Part shown: one piece after another, positions 48,964-58,731 of the stretch
Layout: every line of letters starts with the position of its first letter
Numbering within the stretch: position 1 is the stretch's first letter
DNA from: Planctomycetota bacterium
Lineage (GTDB): Bacteria; Planctomycetota; J058
DNA: 64,000 bases
Assembly: GCA_019636275.1 (NCBI GenBank)
Contig: JAHBXY010000011.1
Location: 33,127-97,126, forward strand
Direction of reading: 5' to 3'
Notes under the pieces: generated by a model
Database searches by the model: none
Told to the model about the DNA's origin: nothing
Seen by the model: only the letters and a program-made list of their open reading frames with translations
Made by a program: the position numbers and the translations under genes

Positions 48964-50739
48964 TCACCGCGGCTCGTCGAGCGGCGGGGCCAGGCCGCGG
49001 CCGTGGTGCACCTCGATCCACCGCAGCCAGTAGACGGTCCGCGACTCGGCGTGCAGCGAGATGCGCAGCTCGTTCAGGCCGGGCGTGACCACCGAGGTCA
49101 GGTCGAGCTGGCGGCACTCCTTGGGGTGCGCGCGGAAGGCGAGCAGGCGCCCGTTGACCTCCACGTCGACGAACGTCGCCGTCAGGCCCGAGGCGTTCGT
49201 CGCGAAGTGCCCGAGCCGCAGGTGGGTCCAGGTCGGCGCGCCGCGGACGACGAACTGCGCCGTGACGGCGCTCTTCCCCGGGACGCCGAGAACCCACTGC
49301 AGGCGCGGGTCGTCGACCGCCACGTTCCGTCCCTCGATGATCTCCACCCCGTCGGCGGCGTCCGGCGTCGCCGCCGCCCAGCGCAGCACGGTCGAGGAGA
49401 CCGGCGCGACCTCGCCCCCGGGCGGCCCGGTCGTCGCCGCGGCCTCCGGACGGGGGTCGTCGCCCGTCTCCGTCGTCGCAACGTCCGGCGCGTCCGGCGG
49501 CCGCACGCCCAGGCCGACGACGACGGCGCCGACGATCCCCACCAGCGCGACCGCCACCCCGAGCCCGACCGCCGCGCGCGGCGTCCCGCGGCGCCCGCCC
49601 CCGCCCGCCTCGGCGCCGGCCAGCCCCGCGAGCGCCCGCTCCAGGTCCGCCAGGAGCTCGTCGGCCGTGGCGTGCCGGTGCGCGCGCGCCTTGGCCATGC
49701 TGCGGCGCACGATCGCCGCCGTGGCGGCCGAGACGGACGGGACCTCCGCGCGCGGGTCCGGCGGCGGCGCCTCCAGGACCTTCTTCAGCACGCCGATCAT
49801 GGAGTCGGCCTCGAAGGGCGGCCGGCCGGTGAGCAGCGCGTAGAGCGTCGCGCCGAGCCCGTAGACGTCCGTGCCGCCGTCGAGCTCGCCCTGCGCGCCC
49901 TCCGCCTGCTCGGGCGACATGAACGCCGGCGTCCCGACCACGGTGCCGGTCTCGGTCAGGCGGTCGACCGTGCCCCGCGCCAGCCCCAGGTCGGCCAGCT
50001 TGGCCGCGCCGTCCGCGGCCAGGAAGACGTTGTCCGGCTTGACGTCGCGGTGGACCAGTCCGGCTCGCCCGAGGGCCGTCAGCCCGCGCGCCACGTCGCG
50101 CGCGATCTCGAGCGCCCGGCGCTCGGGCAGTCGGCCGCCGTGCCGCCGGGCCAGCGCCGCCGCGTCGCCGCCCCGCATCAGCTCCATGGCCATGAACAGC
50201 CGCCCGCTGGCCTGGTCCCGCCCGGCGGCGAACACGGTGACCACGTGCGGGTGGCTGATCGTCGCCGAGGTCCGCGCTTCGCGGAGGAACCGCTCCGCGG
50301 CCGCCCCTCCCTCACCCGCCACCTCGCGCGCGAGGACCTTCAGCGCCACCTCCCGGCCCAGCGACCGCTGGCGGGCGCGGAACACCACCCCCATGCCGCC
50401 CTCGCCGAGCGGCTCGATCACCTCGAAGTCGCCCCCGAACACCGCGCCGACGAGCCGCTGCCCCGTCCGCGGCGCGGGCGCCGGCGCGGGCGCCGCCTGG
50501 CTCTGGCTCCACCACGTGCCGTCGCCGGCCGGCGCGGGCGCGGCTCCCGCCGGCGCGTCGGCCACGAACGTGCGCAGCGCGGCCACCGTGCGGGGGTCCA
50601 GCCCGCGCGCGGCGAGGAGGTCGGTGAGCGGCCGCCCGGTGCGCCGCGCGGCCTCCAGGCACAGCGTGGCGTCCTCGTCGGTGATGAGCCCCTGCGAGAC
50701 CGCCGTCCTCAGGAGCGCCTGGTCCTGCGCGTCTGCCAC
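48964..50739 (-). CDS. Serine/threonine kinase with C-terminal jelly-roll-like domain
   Basis: A 591-residue kinase. Residues 1-60 form a helical region (LITDEDATLCLEAARRTGRP) like those found before planctomycetal kinases. The kinase core has glycine loop LGEGGMGVVF, Lys134, HRDVKPDN (His230-Asp232), DLG at 250 instead of DFG, and GTPAFMSPEQ. One membrane span lies at about 395-420. The outside part ends in a beta-rich domain (TATFVDVEVNGRLLAFRAHP, TPGLNELRISLHAES) resembling carbohydrate-binding jelly rolls. It may sense a wall or surface ligand. GTG 50739 starts it. It converges with the copper monooxygenase gene. Confidence 0.9.
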   Translation of the reverse strand: MADAQDQALLRTAVSQGLITDEDATLCLEAARRTGRPLTDLLAARGLDPRTVAALRTFVADAPAGAAPAPAGDGTWWSQSQAAPAPAPAPRTGQRLVGAVFGGDFEVIEPLGEGGMGVVFRARQRSLGREVALKVLAREVAGEGGAAAERFLREARTSATISHPHVVTVFAAGRDQASGRLFMAMELMRGGDAAALARRHGGRLPERRALEIARDVARGLTALGRAGLVHRDVKPDNVFLAADGAAKLADLGLARGTVDRLTETGTVVGTPAFMSPEQAEGAQGELDGGTDVYGLGATLYALLTGRPPFEADSMIGVLKKVLEAPPPDPRAEVPSVSAATAAIVRRSMAKARAHRHATADELLADLERALAGLAGAEAGGGGRRGTPRAAVGLGVAVALVGIVGAVVVGLGVRPPDAPDVATTETGDDPRPEAAATTGPPGGEVAPVSSTVLRWAAATPDAADGVEIIEGRNVAVDDPRLQWVLGVPGKSAVTAQFVVRGAPTWTHLRLGHFATNASGLTATFVDVEVNGRLLAFRAHPKECRQLDLTSVVTPGLNELRISLHAESRTVYWLRWIEVHHGRGLAPPLDEPR

Positions 50740-50793
50740 GGTCCGAGTATCGCCGCGCCACGGCGCTCACCGCCACTCGCCCCGGGACCCCGG

Positions 50794-53519
50794 TCACTCT
50801 CCGAGCACCTCCCGCGCGGCGGCGACCGTCCACGCGTCTGGGCAGGTCGTCGCCAGGCGGGCGAGCACGGCGCGCGCGTCGGCGCGCGCGCCGTCGAGGT
50901 CGCCCACGTCGCGGCGCGCGTCGGCGCGGAGGGCCAGGATCAGCGTCGTCGGCCCGCGGCCGAGCGCCAGGGCGCGGTCGAGGTCGTCGAGGACGAGGCG
51001 CCCCTCCTGCCCGGCGGCGCTGCGGCTCCAGGCGCGGGCGGTGAGCGCCCAGCCGAGCGCCTCCTGGCTCTGCGGCCGGGCGACCCGCCCTCGCCAGCGC
51101 GTCAGCGCCCCGCCCGCCACGTCGCCCGCGGCCACGCGCGCGAGCGCGCGGCGGGCCGGGACAACCGCGCGCCAGGGCCTCCTGGCGTCGGCGAGGCGCC
51201 CTGCGCGTCGCCGCGCTTCGGCGCGCGCGGGCCCGCAGGGCGGCGCGTAGGCGCGCGCGCGTCGTCGGGCGCGCCCGGCCGGAGGAGGTCGGACGCGCGG
51301 GCCTCCGCGGCCGCCAGATCGCCGGCCTGCGCCAGGGCCCGGACGACCGCGAGCCGCACGGCGGGGAGGTCGCCCAGGACCTCGCGCATCCGCTCGGTCG
51401 CGGCGATCGCCCCGGCGGCGTCGCCGTCGTGGCTGCGCAGCTCGACCAGCGCCAGCCACAGCTCGGTGTCGCCCGAGGCCGGCAGCTCGGCCGCCTGCCG
51501 CTCCAGGTCGGCCCGCGCGCCCGCGAGGTCGCCCTGCGCGCGGCGGAGCAGCCCGCGCTGCTTGCGCGCCTGGCTGTTCCACTCGTCGACGAGGAGCGCC
51601 CGGTCGAGGGCGCGCGCGGACGCCGCGGGGTCGCCCAGCCGCAGGTGGACGTAGCCGGCGAGCTGGAAGGCGGAGGCCGCGAACCACGGCGGCGCCAGCG
51701 CGCAGCCGCGCGCGACGTCCTCGACCGCCCGCCGGTCGCCGACCTCCATGCGCACCAGCCCGCGCATCAGGTGGGGCGCGTGCAGGCCCGGGTCGCGCTC
51801 GATCACTGCCCCCCACCGGTCCTCGAGCTCGCGCGCCGCCCCGGCCGTGAGGCCGCGCGCGTAGACCTCCTGCTGGAGGACCCGCGCGTGCGCCACCCGG
51901 GCGCGCGCGTCCTCCTCGTGCGGGCTCAGGACGGCGAGCGCGTCCTCGTGGCGCCCGAGCAGCAGGAGCGCCTCCCCGCGCGCGTGCGGCGCGCGGGCCC
52001 GCGCGAGGGCCCGCTCGGCCGCGTCGCGAGACGGGGCCTCGCGGCAGTGCAGGCGGAAGGCGAACACGCACCAGGCCTCCGCGGCGAGGTCGTCGTCGAC
52101 GGCTGCGAGCGCCGCCTCGAGCGCGGCGGCCCGCGGCGGGACCCCGGCCAGGGCGAACGCCAGCCCCAGGACCGCCTCGCGCGCGTCGAGGTCGGGCGCG
52201 AGGCGCAGGGCGGCGGCAGATCGCCGGCCGCCTCGAGCGGCCGGTCAGCCACGTGCGCGCCGCGGCCGCTCGAGCAGGGCCAGCGCCAGCCGCCGGCTCG
52301 CGCCCTCGCCAGCCCCCTCGCCGACCGCCGCCGCCAGGCGCGCGGTGCCCTCCGGTGTCGCCGCGGGCCAGGGCCAGGTCGAAGGCGATCACAGCCACGC
52401 CGGGCGCCGGGCCGGCCTCGCGCAGGAGCCCGCTCACGCAGCGTCGAGGTCGCCCGCCTCGACGGCGGCCTCGGCGGCGGCCTGACGCGGCGGGCAGCGC
52501 CCGGGCTGACCGCGCCCGGCGAGAGCGCGTCAGCGACGCGGAGGCGCGAGACCGCCGCGGCGGCGTCGCCCGGCGGCGAGGAGGTGCAGCCCTGGTCGAG
52601 CGCAGCCGCGGCCCGCGCTGCACCGGCGCGGACATGCAGGGCGACGAGGAGCGCGGCGACCGCCAGGGCCGCGACCGAGCGCCCCCGCGGCGTACCGCCG
52701 CGGGGCGGGGCCGGCGAGCGCCTCGTCGAGCGCGCGCGCCATGGCCTCGCCGTCGGGGAAGCGGGCGCGCGGGTCGCGCCGCAGGGCCCGGTCGACGACG
52801 GCCTCGAGCGCCGCCGGGACCGTCGGGTCGACCTCGCGCGCCCGCCGCGGCTCGGCCTGGGCGATCGCCAGGACCGTGGCCGCGAGGTGCGGCGGGTCCT
52901 CGTCGCCGAAGAGGGGATGCTCCTCGACGAGCACCTGGTGGAGCACGACCCCCAGCGCCCACACGTCGGTCGGCGGCCCGACGAGGTCGCGCTTGCCGGT
53001 GGCCTGCTCGGGCGCCATGGTCTCGGGCGTGCCGACGAGCACGCCGCTGCGGGTCATGCGGTCGAGGTCGTAGGCCAGGCCCACGCCGAAGTCCGTCAGG
53101 CGCGCGCGGCCGGCCGCGTCGACGAGGACGTTGTCGAGCTTGACGTCGCGGTGCACGACGCCGCACGCGTGCGCGTGGCCGAGCGCGCGCGCCGCGTCGC
53201 GCACGAGGGCCACGCGCTGACGCCGCTCGAGCGAGGGCAGCGCGGCGCCCAGCGTCCGCGCGCCCTCGACCAGGTCGAAGGCCACGAAGGCGACCGGGCC
53301 GTCCGCCCCGGCGTCGAGCACCCGCACGATCGCCGGGTGGTCGAGGCGCCCGGCGAGCGACGCCTCGCGCGCCAGGCGCGCCGCGAGGGCGGCCTCGGCG
53401 GTCGTGACCACCTTCAGGGCCACCACCCGCCCGCTGGGGACGTGCCGCGCCCGGTGCACGGCGCCCATGGCGCCGCGGCCCAGCGTGTCCAGGAGCTCGT
53501 AGTCGCCCACGCGGCGCAC
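50794..53519 (-). pseudogene. Frameshifted serine/threonine kinase with TPR half
   Basis: A third kinase gene, broken. The first 250 codons from GTG 53519 give a good kinase domain: LGRGAMGAVHRA, VALKVV, HRDVKLDNVLV, DFG and GTPETMAPEQ. After ALDEALAGPAPRR (near 52700) the frame turns into nonsense. Coding character reappears in other frames: a TPR stretch in about 52067-51260 (YVHLRLGDPAASARALDRAL) and a last TPR segment in about 51250-50794 ending AAAREVLGE. At least three single-base shifts separate the pieces. If repaired, it would be one kinase-membrane-TPR protein of about 900 residues. It could be a true pseudogene or a sequencing-error patch. Confidence 0.75.
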
Positions 53520-53570
53520 GGCCGGAGGATGACCTGCCGCCGCCCCGCCGCGCCAGCGGGCGGGCTCCGA

Positions 53571-53899
53571 TCAGGCCCGCGCCCGCTCGACCCGGCCGTG
53601 CCGCTCGACGTGGCGGCAGGCGGCGCAGACGCCGCCCTCGTCCCAGCAGGCCTCGTGCTGCCGGGCGAGGCAGCGGGCGCACACGACGCCCTCGCCTCGG
53701 CGACATCGTCGCGGCAGAACGGGCACGTCGTCCGGGCCGCCGGCAGGGACCGCGCGTCGACCCGTGCGCCGGCCGCCGGCGCCTTCTCGGGCGCTGCGCC
53801 CCGCCGCGCCGCGAGGACCAAGGCCAGGCCGAGGCAGACGGCGACGACCACCGCCGCCGTGGCGACCAAGGTCAGGAGGAGGAGCAGGTTCAGACCCAT
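53571..53899 (-). pseudogene. Frameshifted membrane-anchored prokaryotic RING-like protein
   Basis: From ATG 53899 the frame encodes a membrane anchor (LLLLLTLVATAAVVVAVCLG), a linker and TTCPFCRDDVAEA. Then the frame is lost at about 53697. The +1 frame continues EGVVCARCLARQHEACWDEG and VCAACRH, ending at 53571. Joined, the cysteines and His form a prokaryotic RING-type zinc pattern (CxxC, CxxC, HxxC, CxxC). One missing C in GAGGC-GAGGG would account for the shift. It lies 51 bases upstream of the damaged kinase gene, so the two share the same error-rich patch. Confidence 0.65.
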
Positions 53900-53963
53900 G
53901 CCTCCATTCTGCCGGCGAGGCGCGACGACGTCCATTCCGCGTCCCCGCAGGTAGGCTCGGGGC

Positions 53964-55148
53964 GTGCTGCGCGTCGCCTTCCTCGTCTACGACCTCGACG
54001 GCCCCGGCGGCATGCAGCGCCAGGCCGTCCGGCTGGCCGCGCGCCTGCGCGAGCGCGGCGTCGAGCCGACGTTCGTCTCCACCGCGGCGCCGCGCGACCT
54101 GCCGGCCCGCGCCGGACGGCCGGTCCCGGGCCTGCCGGGCGCCGCGGTCCTGCGCGTGCCGACGACGCGGGCGCCCCTGTTCGAGGCGGCCGCGCGCGCG
54201 TTCCTCGCCGCGCGCGGCGGGGTCGACGTGCTCTACGCCGTCGGCTGGAACGCGGCGCTGCACGCGGCGCGCCTGGGCGAGCGCCTCCGCGCGCCGGTCG
54301 TCGTGAAGTACGCCTGCGCCGGCGCGCACGGCGACTTCGCCTGGGTGGCCCGCACGCCCGGCGCCCTCGCGCTCCTCCAGCGCGCCGCGCGCCACGTGTG
54401 CCTCTCGGGCGCGCTCCGCGAGGAGGCGCTGGCGGCCGGCCTGCCCGAGCCCCGCCTGGTGCCGATCCCCAACGGGGTCGACGTCGACGCCTGGCAGGTC
54501 GACGCCGCGCCGGCCGCCCTCCCCTGGCCCCCGGGGCGCACCGTCCTGTTCCTCGGGCGGCTCGCCGTGCAGAAGCGGGCCGACGTGCTCCTCGACGCGT
54601 TCGCCCGCCTGGGCGGCGACGCGCACCTGGCGCTGGCCGGCGACGGGCCGCTGCGCCGCGCGCTCGAGGAGCGCGCGCGCGACCTCGGCCTCGGCGGCCG
54701 CGTGGCCTTCCTCGGCCAGCGCGACGACGTCCTCGCCCTGCACCGCGCGGCGCGCGTCGTGGTCCTGCCGTCCGAGGGCGAGGGGCTGTCGAACGTGCTC
54801 CTCGAGGCCCTCGCCTCGGGCACGCCCGTGGTCGCCACCGACGTGCCGGGGACGCGCGAGGTGGTCACGCCCGAGGTCGAGGCCTTGCTCGTGCCCCCGA
54901 ACGACGCGGCCGCCCTGGCGACCGCCCTGGGGCGCGTCCTCGACGACGCCGACCTCGCCGCGCGCCTGGCCGCCGCGGGCCAGGCGCGCGTCCGGGCGGC
55001 GTTCGACCTCGGCGCCGTCGCCGACCGCTACGCGGCCCTGTTCGCCGAGGTGGCCGCCGAGCGGCCGGCCACCCGCGGCCTGCCCGAGCGCGTGGGGGAC
55101 CTCGTCCGGCGCGCGCTCGCGCGGCCCCGCCGCCCGGGGAAGTCGTAG
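53964..55148 (+). CDS. GT4-family glycosyltransferase
   Basis: A 394-residue GT-B enzyme. The N-terminal domain has VAFLVYDLDGPGGMQRQAVR, the glycine-rich acceptor loop. The C-terminal domain has VPIPNGVDVDAW, TVLFLGRLAVQKRADVLLDA and PSEGEGLSNVLLEALASGTP, with the E-x7-E-like pair that holds the nucleotide-sugar ribose and phosphate. Length and motif order match retaining GT4 enzymes for lipopolysaccharide or exopolysaccharide. It is unrelated in sequence to the CgeB-like group. GTG 53964 is used. It stands alone, 123 bases before the FG-GAP lipoprotein gene. Confidence 0.9.
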   Translation: MLRVAFLVYDLDGPGGMQRQAVRLAARLRERGVEPTFVSTAAPRDLPARAGRPVPGLPGAAVLRVPTTRAPLFEAAARAFLAARGGVDVLYAVGWNAALHAARLGERLRAPVVVKYACAGAHGDFAWVARTPGALALLQRAARHVCLSGALREEALAAGLPEPRLVPIPNGVDVDAWQVDAAPAALPWPPGRTVLFLGRLAVQKRADVLLDAFARLGGDAHLALAGDGPLRRALEERARDLGLGGRVAFLGQRDDVLALHRAARVVVLPSEGEGLSNVLLEALASGTPVVATDVPGTREVVTPEVEALLVPPNDAAALATALGRVLDDADLAARLAAAGQARVRAAFDLGAVADRYAALFAEVAAERPATRGLPERVGDLVRRALARPRRPGKS

Positions 55149-55271
55149 AGATCCGCTCGCCCATGCAGTAAGGTTCCGGGCAGGCCGGTTACCAGCCGGC
55201 GAGGCGCTCCACGAAGAAGAAGATGACGGGCGGGTTCCCCGGGAGGTCGCGCGTCCAGCCCCCGGAGACCG

Positions 55272-58200
55272 ATGAACCTCGCTCGCCCCGCCCTCCCGCG
55301 TCGCCTCTCGTTCGCCGCGCTCGTGACCCTGGGCCTCCTGGCCGCGCTCTCCTGGCACGGCTGCGACGGCCGGCGCCGGCGCCCGGCCGGCGCAGCCGCG
55401 CCGAACGTCGCGCCGTCGTTCACCCGGGGCCCCGACCAGGTCGTCACGCCCGGCGCGGGCCCGCAGGTCGTGGCCGGCTGGGCGACGTCGATCTCCCCCG
55501 GTCCGGCGAGCGAGGCCTGGCAGCGGGTGACGTTCGAGGTGACCGCGAGCCCCGCGGCGCTCTTCTCCTCCCAGCCCGCCGTCGACCGCGACGGCACCCT
55601 CACCTTCACGCCGGTCGCGAGCGGCACCGGCACGGCCACGGTGACCGTCGTCGCCCGCGACGACGGCGGGACGGCCGGCGGCGGCGTCGACGCCTCGGCG
55701 CCGCAGACGTTCACGATCGCCCTGCGCTCGGCGCCCGCGATCACGTTCGACCGGCCGACGTGGATCGAGGCCACGGTGGGCGAGGACCTCCTGCTCGAGG
55801 TCACGGCGAGCGACGCCGACGGCGACCCGGTCACGCTGAAGCTCCTGAACCCGCCCCCCGGCAGCGCGTTCGCGCCGGCCACCGCCGCGGCGAGCCCGGC
55901 CCGGCGGAGCTTCCGCTGGCCGCTCATGCTCAACTGCGGCGGGGTGCACCAGCTCCGCTTCCAGGCGAGCGACGGCACGCGCACGACGACGGCCACGGTC
56001 ACGGTCCAGGTGTCGGGCGTCGTCAACTCGGGCAACGGCCTGTTCGTCGGCGACGTCACGGGCGACGGAGTCCTCGACGTGGTCGCCGCCAGCTCGTCGG
56101 TCGACCTCCCTGGAGCGGAGAACGCTGGCGCCGTGTACGTCTGGGCGGGCAGGACCGTCCCCGACGGCGCGCCGACGGCGACGCTCGCCAAGCCCAACCC
56201 CACGGCCGGTGACAGGCTGGGCTCGCTCACCGAGGTCTTGAACAACAACTTCGTCCACGGGATCGTCCTGGCCGACGTCACGGGCGACGGCGTGCTGGAC
56301 GTGGTCGTGGCGGGCTCGCGGGTGAACGCCCCGCAGAACACGGGTGCCGTCCTGGTGTGGGCCGGCGGCCCCGGGCTCGCGGGCACTCCCGCGCCGACGG
56401 CGACCCTCGTCCGGCCCAATGCGGACTCCGGCCACCTGGGCAACACCGGGGGCTCGGCCTTCGTCGTGGGCGACGTGACGGGAGACGGCGTCCTCGACAT
56501 CGTCGTCGGCTGCCCGGACGCCAGCGCGACCGAGTTCCTGGCGGGGGTCGTGCTGGTCTGGGCGGGCGGGAGCGGCCTCGCCGGAACGCCCGCCCCCCGG
56601 GCGACCCTCGGGCTCACGAACCCCACCGCGGACGACAGGCTCGGCCTCGCCGCATTCCGAGGATCGGACCCGATCAAGCTCGGCGACGTCACCGGCGACG
56701 GGATCCTCGACGTCGTGGTCGTGGGATACAGCGTCTCCACGACCGTCGGTTACGCGGGCGCCGTGGTGGTCTGGGCCGGCGGCGGCGGGCTCGCCGGCGA
56801 ACCCGCGCCGCGGGCCGTCCTTCAGCGCCCCGGTCCGAGCGTGGGCGACAACATGGGACACATGGGCGCCGGCGTGAGCGCGATCCGCCTGGGCGACGTG
56901 ACCGGAGACGGGATCCTCGACGTGATCGTCGGCGGCAGCAGCATCGACACCACCGTGGCGAACGCGGGCGCGGTCCTCGTATGGGCGGGCGGGGTCGGCC
57001 TCACCGGGACGCCGCCGCCGACGGCGGAGCTCCAGCGCCCCGGCCCCACGGCCCTGGACCGGCTCGGCGACGAGACTGGCCCGCTCGGGATCGTTCTGGG
57101 TGACGTGACCGGCGACGGGGTCCTCGACGTGATCGTCGGAGGGAGCGGGATCGACACCACGGTGGCGAACGCGGGCGAGGTCCTGGTGTGGGCGGGCGGG
57201 GCCGGCCTCACCGGGTCGCCCACCCCCACCGCGACCCTGCGACGCCCCGCGCCCGTCGCGGACGACAGACTGGGCTCTGTCAACCGGACCGACGGCAGCC
57301 CGGGGATCCTGCTGGCCGACGTGACGGGCGACGGGGTCCTGGACCTGATCGTCGCCGGGGAGCAGATCGACACCAACGTGGTCGACGCCGGCGCCGTGCT
57401 CGTCTGGGCCGGCGGCGCGACCTTGACCGGCGCGCCGGCCCCGACGGCCACCCTGCTCGACCCCACCGCCACCGCGCAGGACCGGCTGGGTGACGTGCGC
57501 GGAGGGCGCGGCGTCCTCCTCGGTGACGTCACCGGGGACGGGGTCGTCGACGTCGTGGTGGGCGGGGCGCGGATCGACACCAGCGTCGTCGACGCCGGCG
57601 CCGTGCTTGTCTGGGCCGGGGGGACGGGCCTGACCGGGACGCCCGCCCCCACCGCCAGGCTGCAACGGCCCAACCCCGTCGCCAACGACGCGCTCAGCGG
57701 GGGGATCGCGGCGGCCGTGGACTCCGCAGGCGCCCTGTACCTGGTCGACGTCACCGGCGACCAGGTCCTCGACGTCGTCGTCGCGGGCGCCCTGATCGAC
57801 ACGAGCGTCGCCGACGCCGGGGCCGTGCTCGTGTGGGCCGGCGGGGCTGGCCTCTCGGGGACGCCCGCCCCAACGGCCACCCTCGAGCGCCCGGGCGCCG
57901 TGGCGTCCGACCGGCTTGGCCAGGTCGGCGTCGGGACGGGGCAGGCGCTCCTCTTCGGCGACGTGACCGGCGACGGGATCGTCGACGTCGTCGTCGGCGG
58001 GTGCCTCATCGACACGGCCGTGCAGGACGCCGGGGCCGTGCTGGTGTGGGCGGGCGGCGCCGCCCTCGCCGGGACGCCGGCGCCGCTCGCCGAGCTCCGG
58101 CGAGAGAACCCGGTCCAGAGCGACCGGCTCGGGGACCTCGACGCGCCCGGGGGTTTCGGGCTCCAGCTCGCCGACGTGACCGGCGACGGCGTCCTCGACG

Positions 58201-58352
58201 TGATCGCCGCCGGCGCGCGGATCGACACGACCGTGCAGGATGCCGGCGCCGTGCTGATCTGGGCCGGCGGCCCGGGTCTCTCGTCCACGCCGACGGCGGA
58301 GCTCGCGGTGCCCGGCGCCAGCGCCCGCGACCGACTCGGCGGGATCCGCTGA
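55272..58352 (+). CDS. FG-GAP/VCBS-type beta-propeller lipoprotein
   Basis: A 1026-residue exported protein. The signal ends in a lipobox-like LSWHGC, so it is probably a lipoprotein. Residues about 40-245 hold two Ig-like or cadherin-like domains (TLTFTPVASGTGTATVTVVA; ASDADGDPVTLKLLNPPPGS). The rest is eleven repeats of about 65-75 residues, each with a calcium-type DVTGDGxxDVxVxG loop and VLVWAGG strand. One repeat has DVTGDQVLD, altering the loop. Such propellers bind calcium and usually mediate surface adhesion. The TGA stop at 58350-58352 begins a copy of the TGACCGCGCTCACCGC repeat end. Confidence 0.88.
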   Translation: MNLARPALPRRLSFAALVTLGLLAALSWHGCDGRRRRPAGAAAPNVAPSFTRGPDQVVTPGAGPQVVAGWATSISPGPASEAWQRVTFEVTASPAALFSSQPAVDRDGTLTFTPVASGTGTATVTVVARDDGGTAGGGVDASAPQTFTIALRSAPAITFDRPTWIEATVGEDLLLEVTASDADGDPVTLKLLNPPPGSAFAPATAAASPARRSFRWPLMLNCGGVHQLRFQASDGTRTTTATVTVQVSGVVNSGNGLFVGDVTGDGVLDVVAASSSVDLPGAENAGAVYVWAGRTVPDGAPTATLAKPNPTAGDRLGSLTEVLNNNFVHGIVLADVTGDGVLDVVVAGSRVNAPQNTGAVLVWAGGPGLAGTPAPTATLVRPNADSGHLGNTGGSAFVVGDVTGDGVLDIVVGCPDASATEFLAGVVLVWAGGSGLAGTPAPRATLGLTNPTADDRLGLAAFRGSDPIKLGDVTGDGILDVVVVGYSVSTTVGYAGAVVVWAGGGGLAGEPAPRAVLQRPGPSVGDNMGHMGAGVSAIRLGDVTGDGILDVIVGGSSIDTTVANAGAVLVWAGGVGLTGTPPPTAELQRPGPTALDRLGDETGPLGIVLGDVTGDGVLDVIVGGSGIDTTVANAGEVLVWAGGAGLTGSPTPTATLRRPAPVADDRLGSVNRTDGSPGILLADVTGDGVLDLIVAGEQIDTNVVDAGAVLVWAGGATLTGAPAPTATLLDPTATAQDRLGDVRGGRGVLLGDVTGDGVVDVVVGGARIDTSVVDAGAVLVWAGGTGLTGTPAPTARLQRPNPVANDALSGGIAAAVDSAGALYLVDVTGDQVLDVVVAGALIDTSVADAGAVLVWAGGAGLSGTPAPTATLERPGAVASDRLGQVGVGTGQALLFGDVTGDGIVDVVVGGCLIDTAVQDAGAVLVWAGGAALAGTPAPLAELRRENPVQSDRLGDLDAPGGFGLQLADVTGDGVLDVIAAGARIDTTVQDAGAVLIWAGGPGLSSTPTAELAVPGASARDRLGGIR

Positions 58353-58370
58353 CCGCGCTCACCGCTGATC

Positions 58371-58546
58371 TGACCGCGCTCACCGCTTGATCTGCGAGCG
58401 AAGCGAGCAGATCGAGCGGTGGCGCGCATCCCCCGAGCGAAGGCCGCGTAGCGGCCGGAGCGAGGGCGATAGGTGCCTCACTGCGGATCGGAGCATCGAG
58501 CCGCGCGCCCGGACGTGGACATCAGAACAAGCGACGGCCGCTGTGA
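58371..58546 (+). repeat. Dispersed 175-bp repeat, copy B
   Basis: About 96% identical to copy A (15235-15409) in opposite orientation, 43 kb away. It carries the same GATCTGC/GCAGATC and GGCCGC/GCGGCC hairpins and the end CGGCCGCTGTGAG. Its first 16 bases (TGACCGCGCTCACCGC) are also present just before it at 58350-58365, where they provide the stop of the FG-GAP gene. Confidence 0.9.
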
Positions 58547-58547
58547 G

Positions 58548-58696
58548 AGCGAAGCGAGCAGATCGAGCGGTGGCGCGCATCCCCGAGCGAAGGCCGCGAA
58601 GCGGCCGGAGCGAGGGCGACAGGTGCCTCACTGCGGATCGGAGCAAGGGTCCCGCTCCATGACGTGGACGTCACCACAAGCGACGGCCGCTGTGAG
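58548..58696 (+). repeat. Dispersed repeat, copy C (tandem to B, truncated)
   Basis: It follows copy B directly and repeats its sequence from GAGCGAAGCGAGCAGATC to CGGCCGCTGTGAG. It lacks the first 25 or so bases and has a diverged segment near 58645-58665 (AAGGGTCCCGCTCCATGACG replaces the GCGCGCCCGGACG part). Together B and C fill the 379-base gap before the asparagine synthase gene. Confidence 0.85.
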
Positions 58697-58731
58697 CCCT
58701 CGACCGGGGCGCCACGGGTAGGATCGCCGCC

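Noticed and set aside
53571..57665. A 1364-codon frame on the - strand
   Set aside because: Only its last 40 codons are part of the RING-like gene. The rest is antisense to the GT4 and FG-GAP genes with no domain.
58387..58721. Open frames encoding Arg/Glu-rich peptides
   Set aside because: They are translations of the dispersed repeats B and C. No ribosome site or conserved protein is seen.
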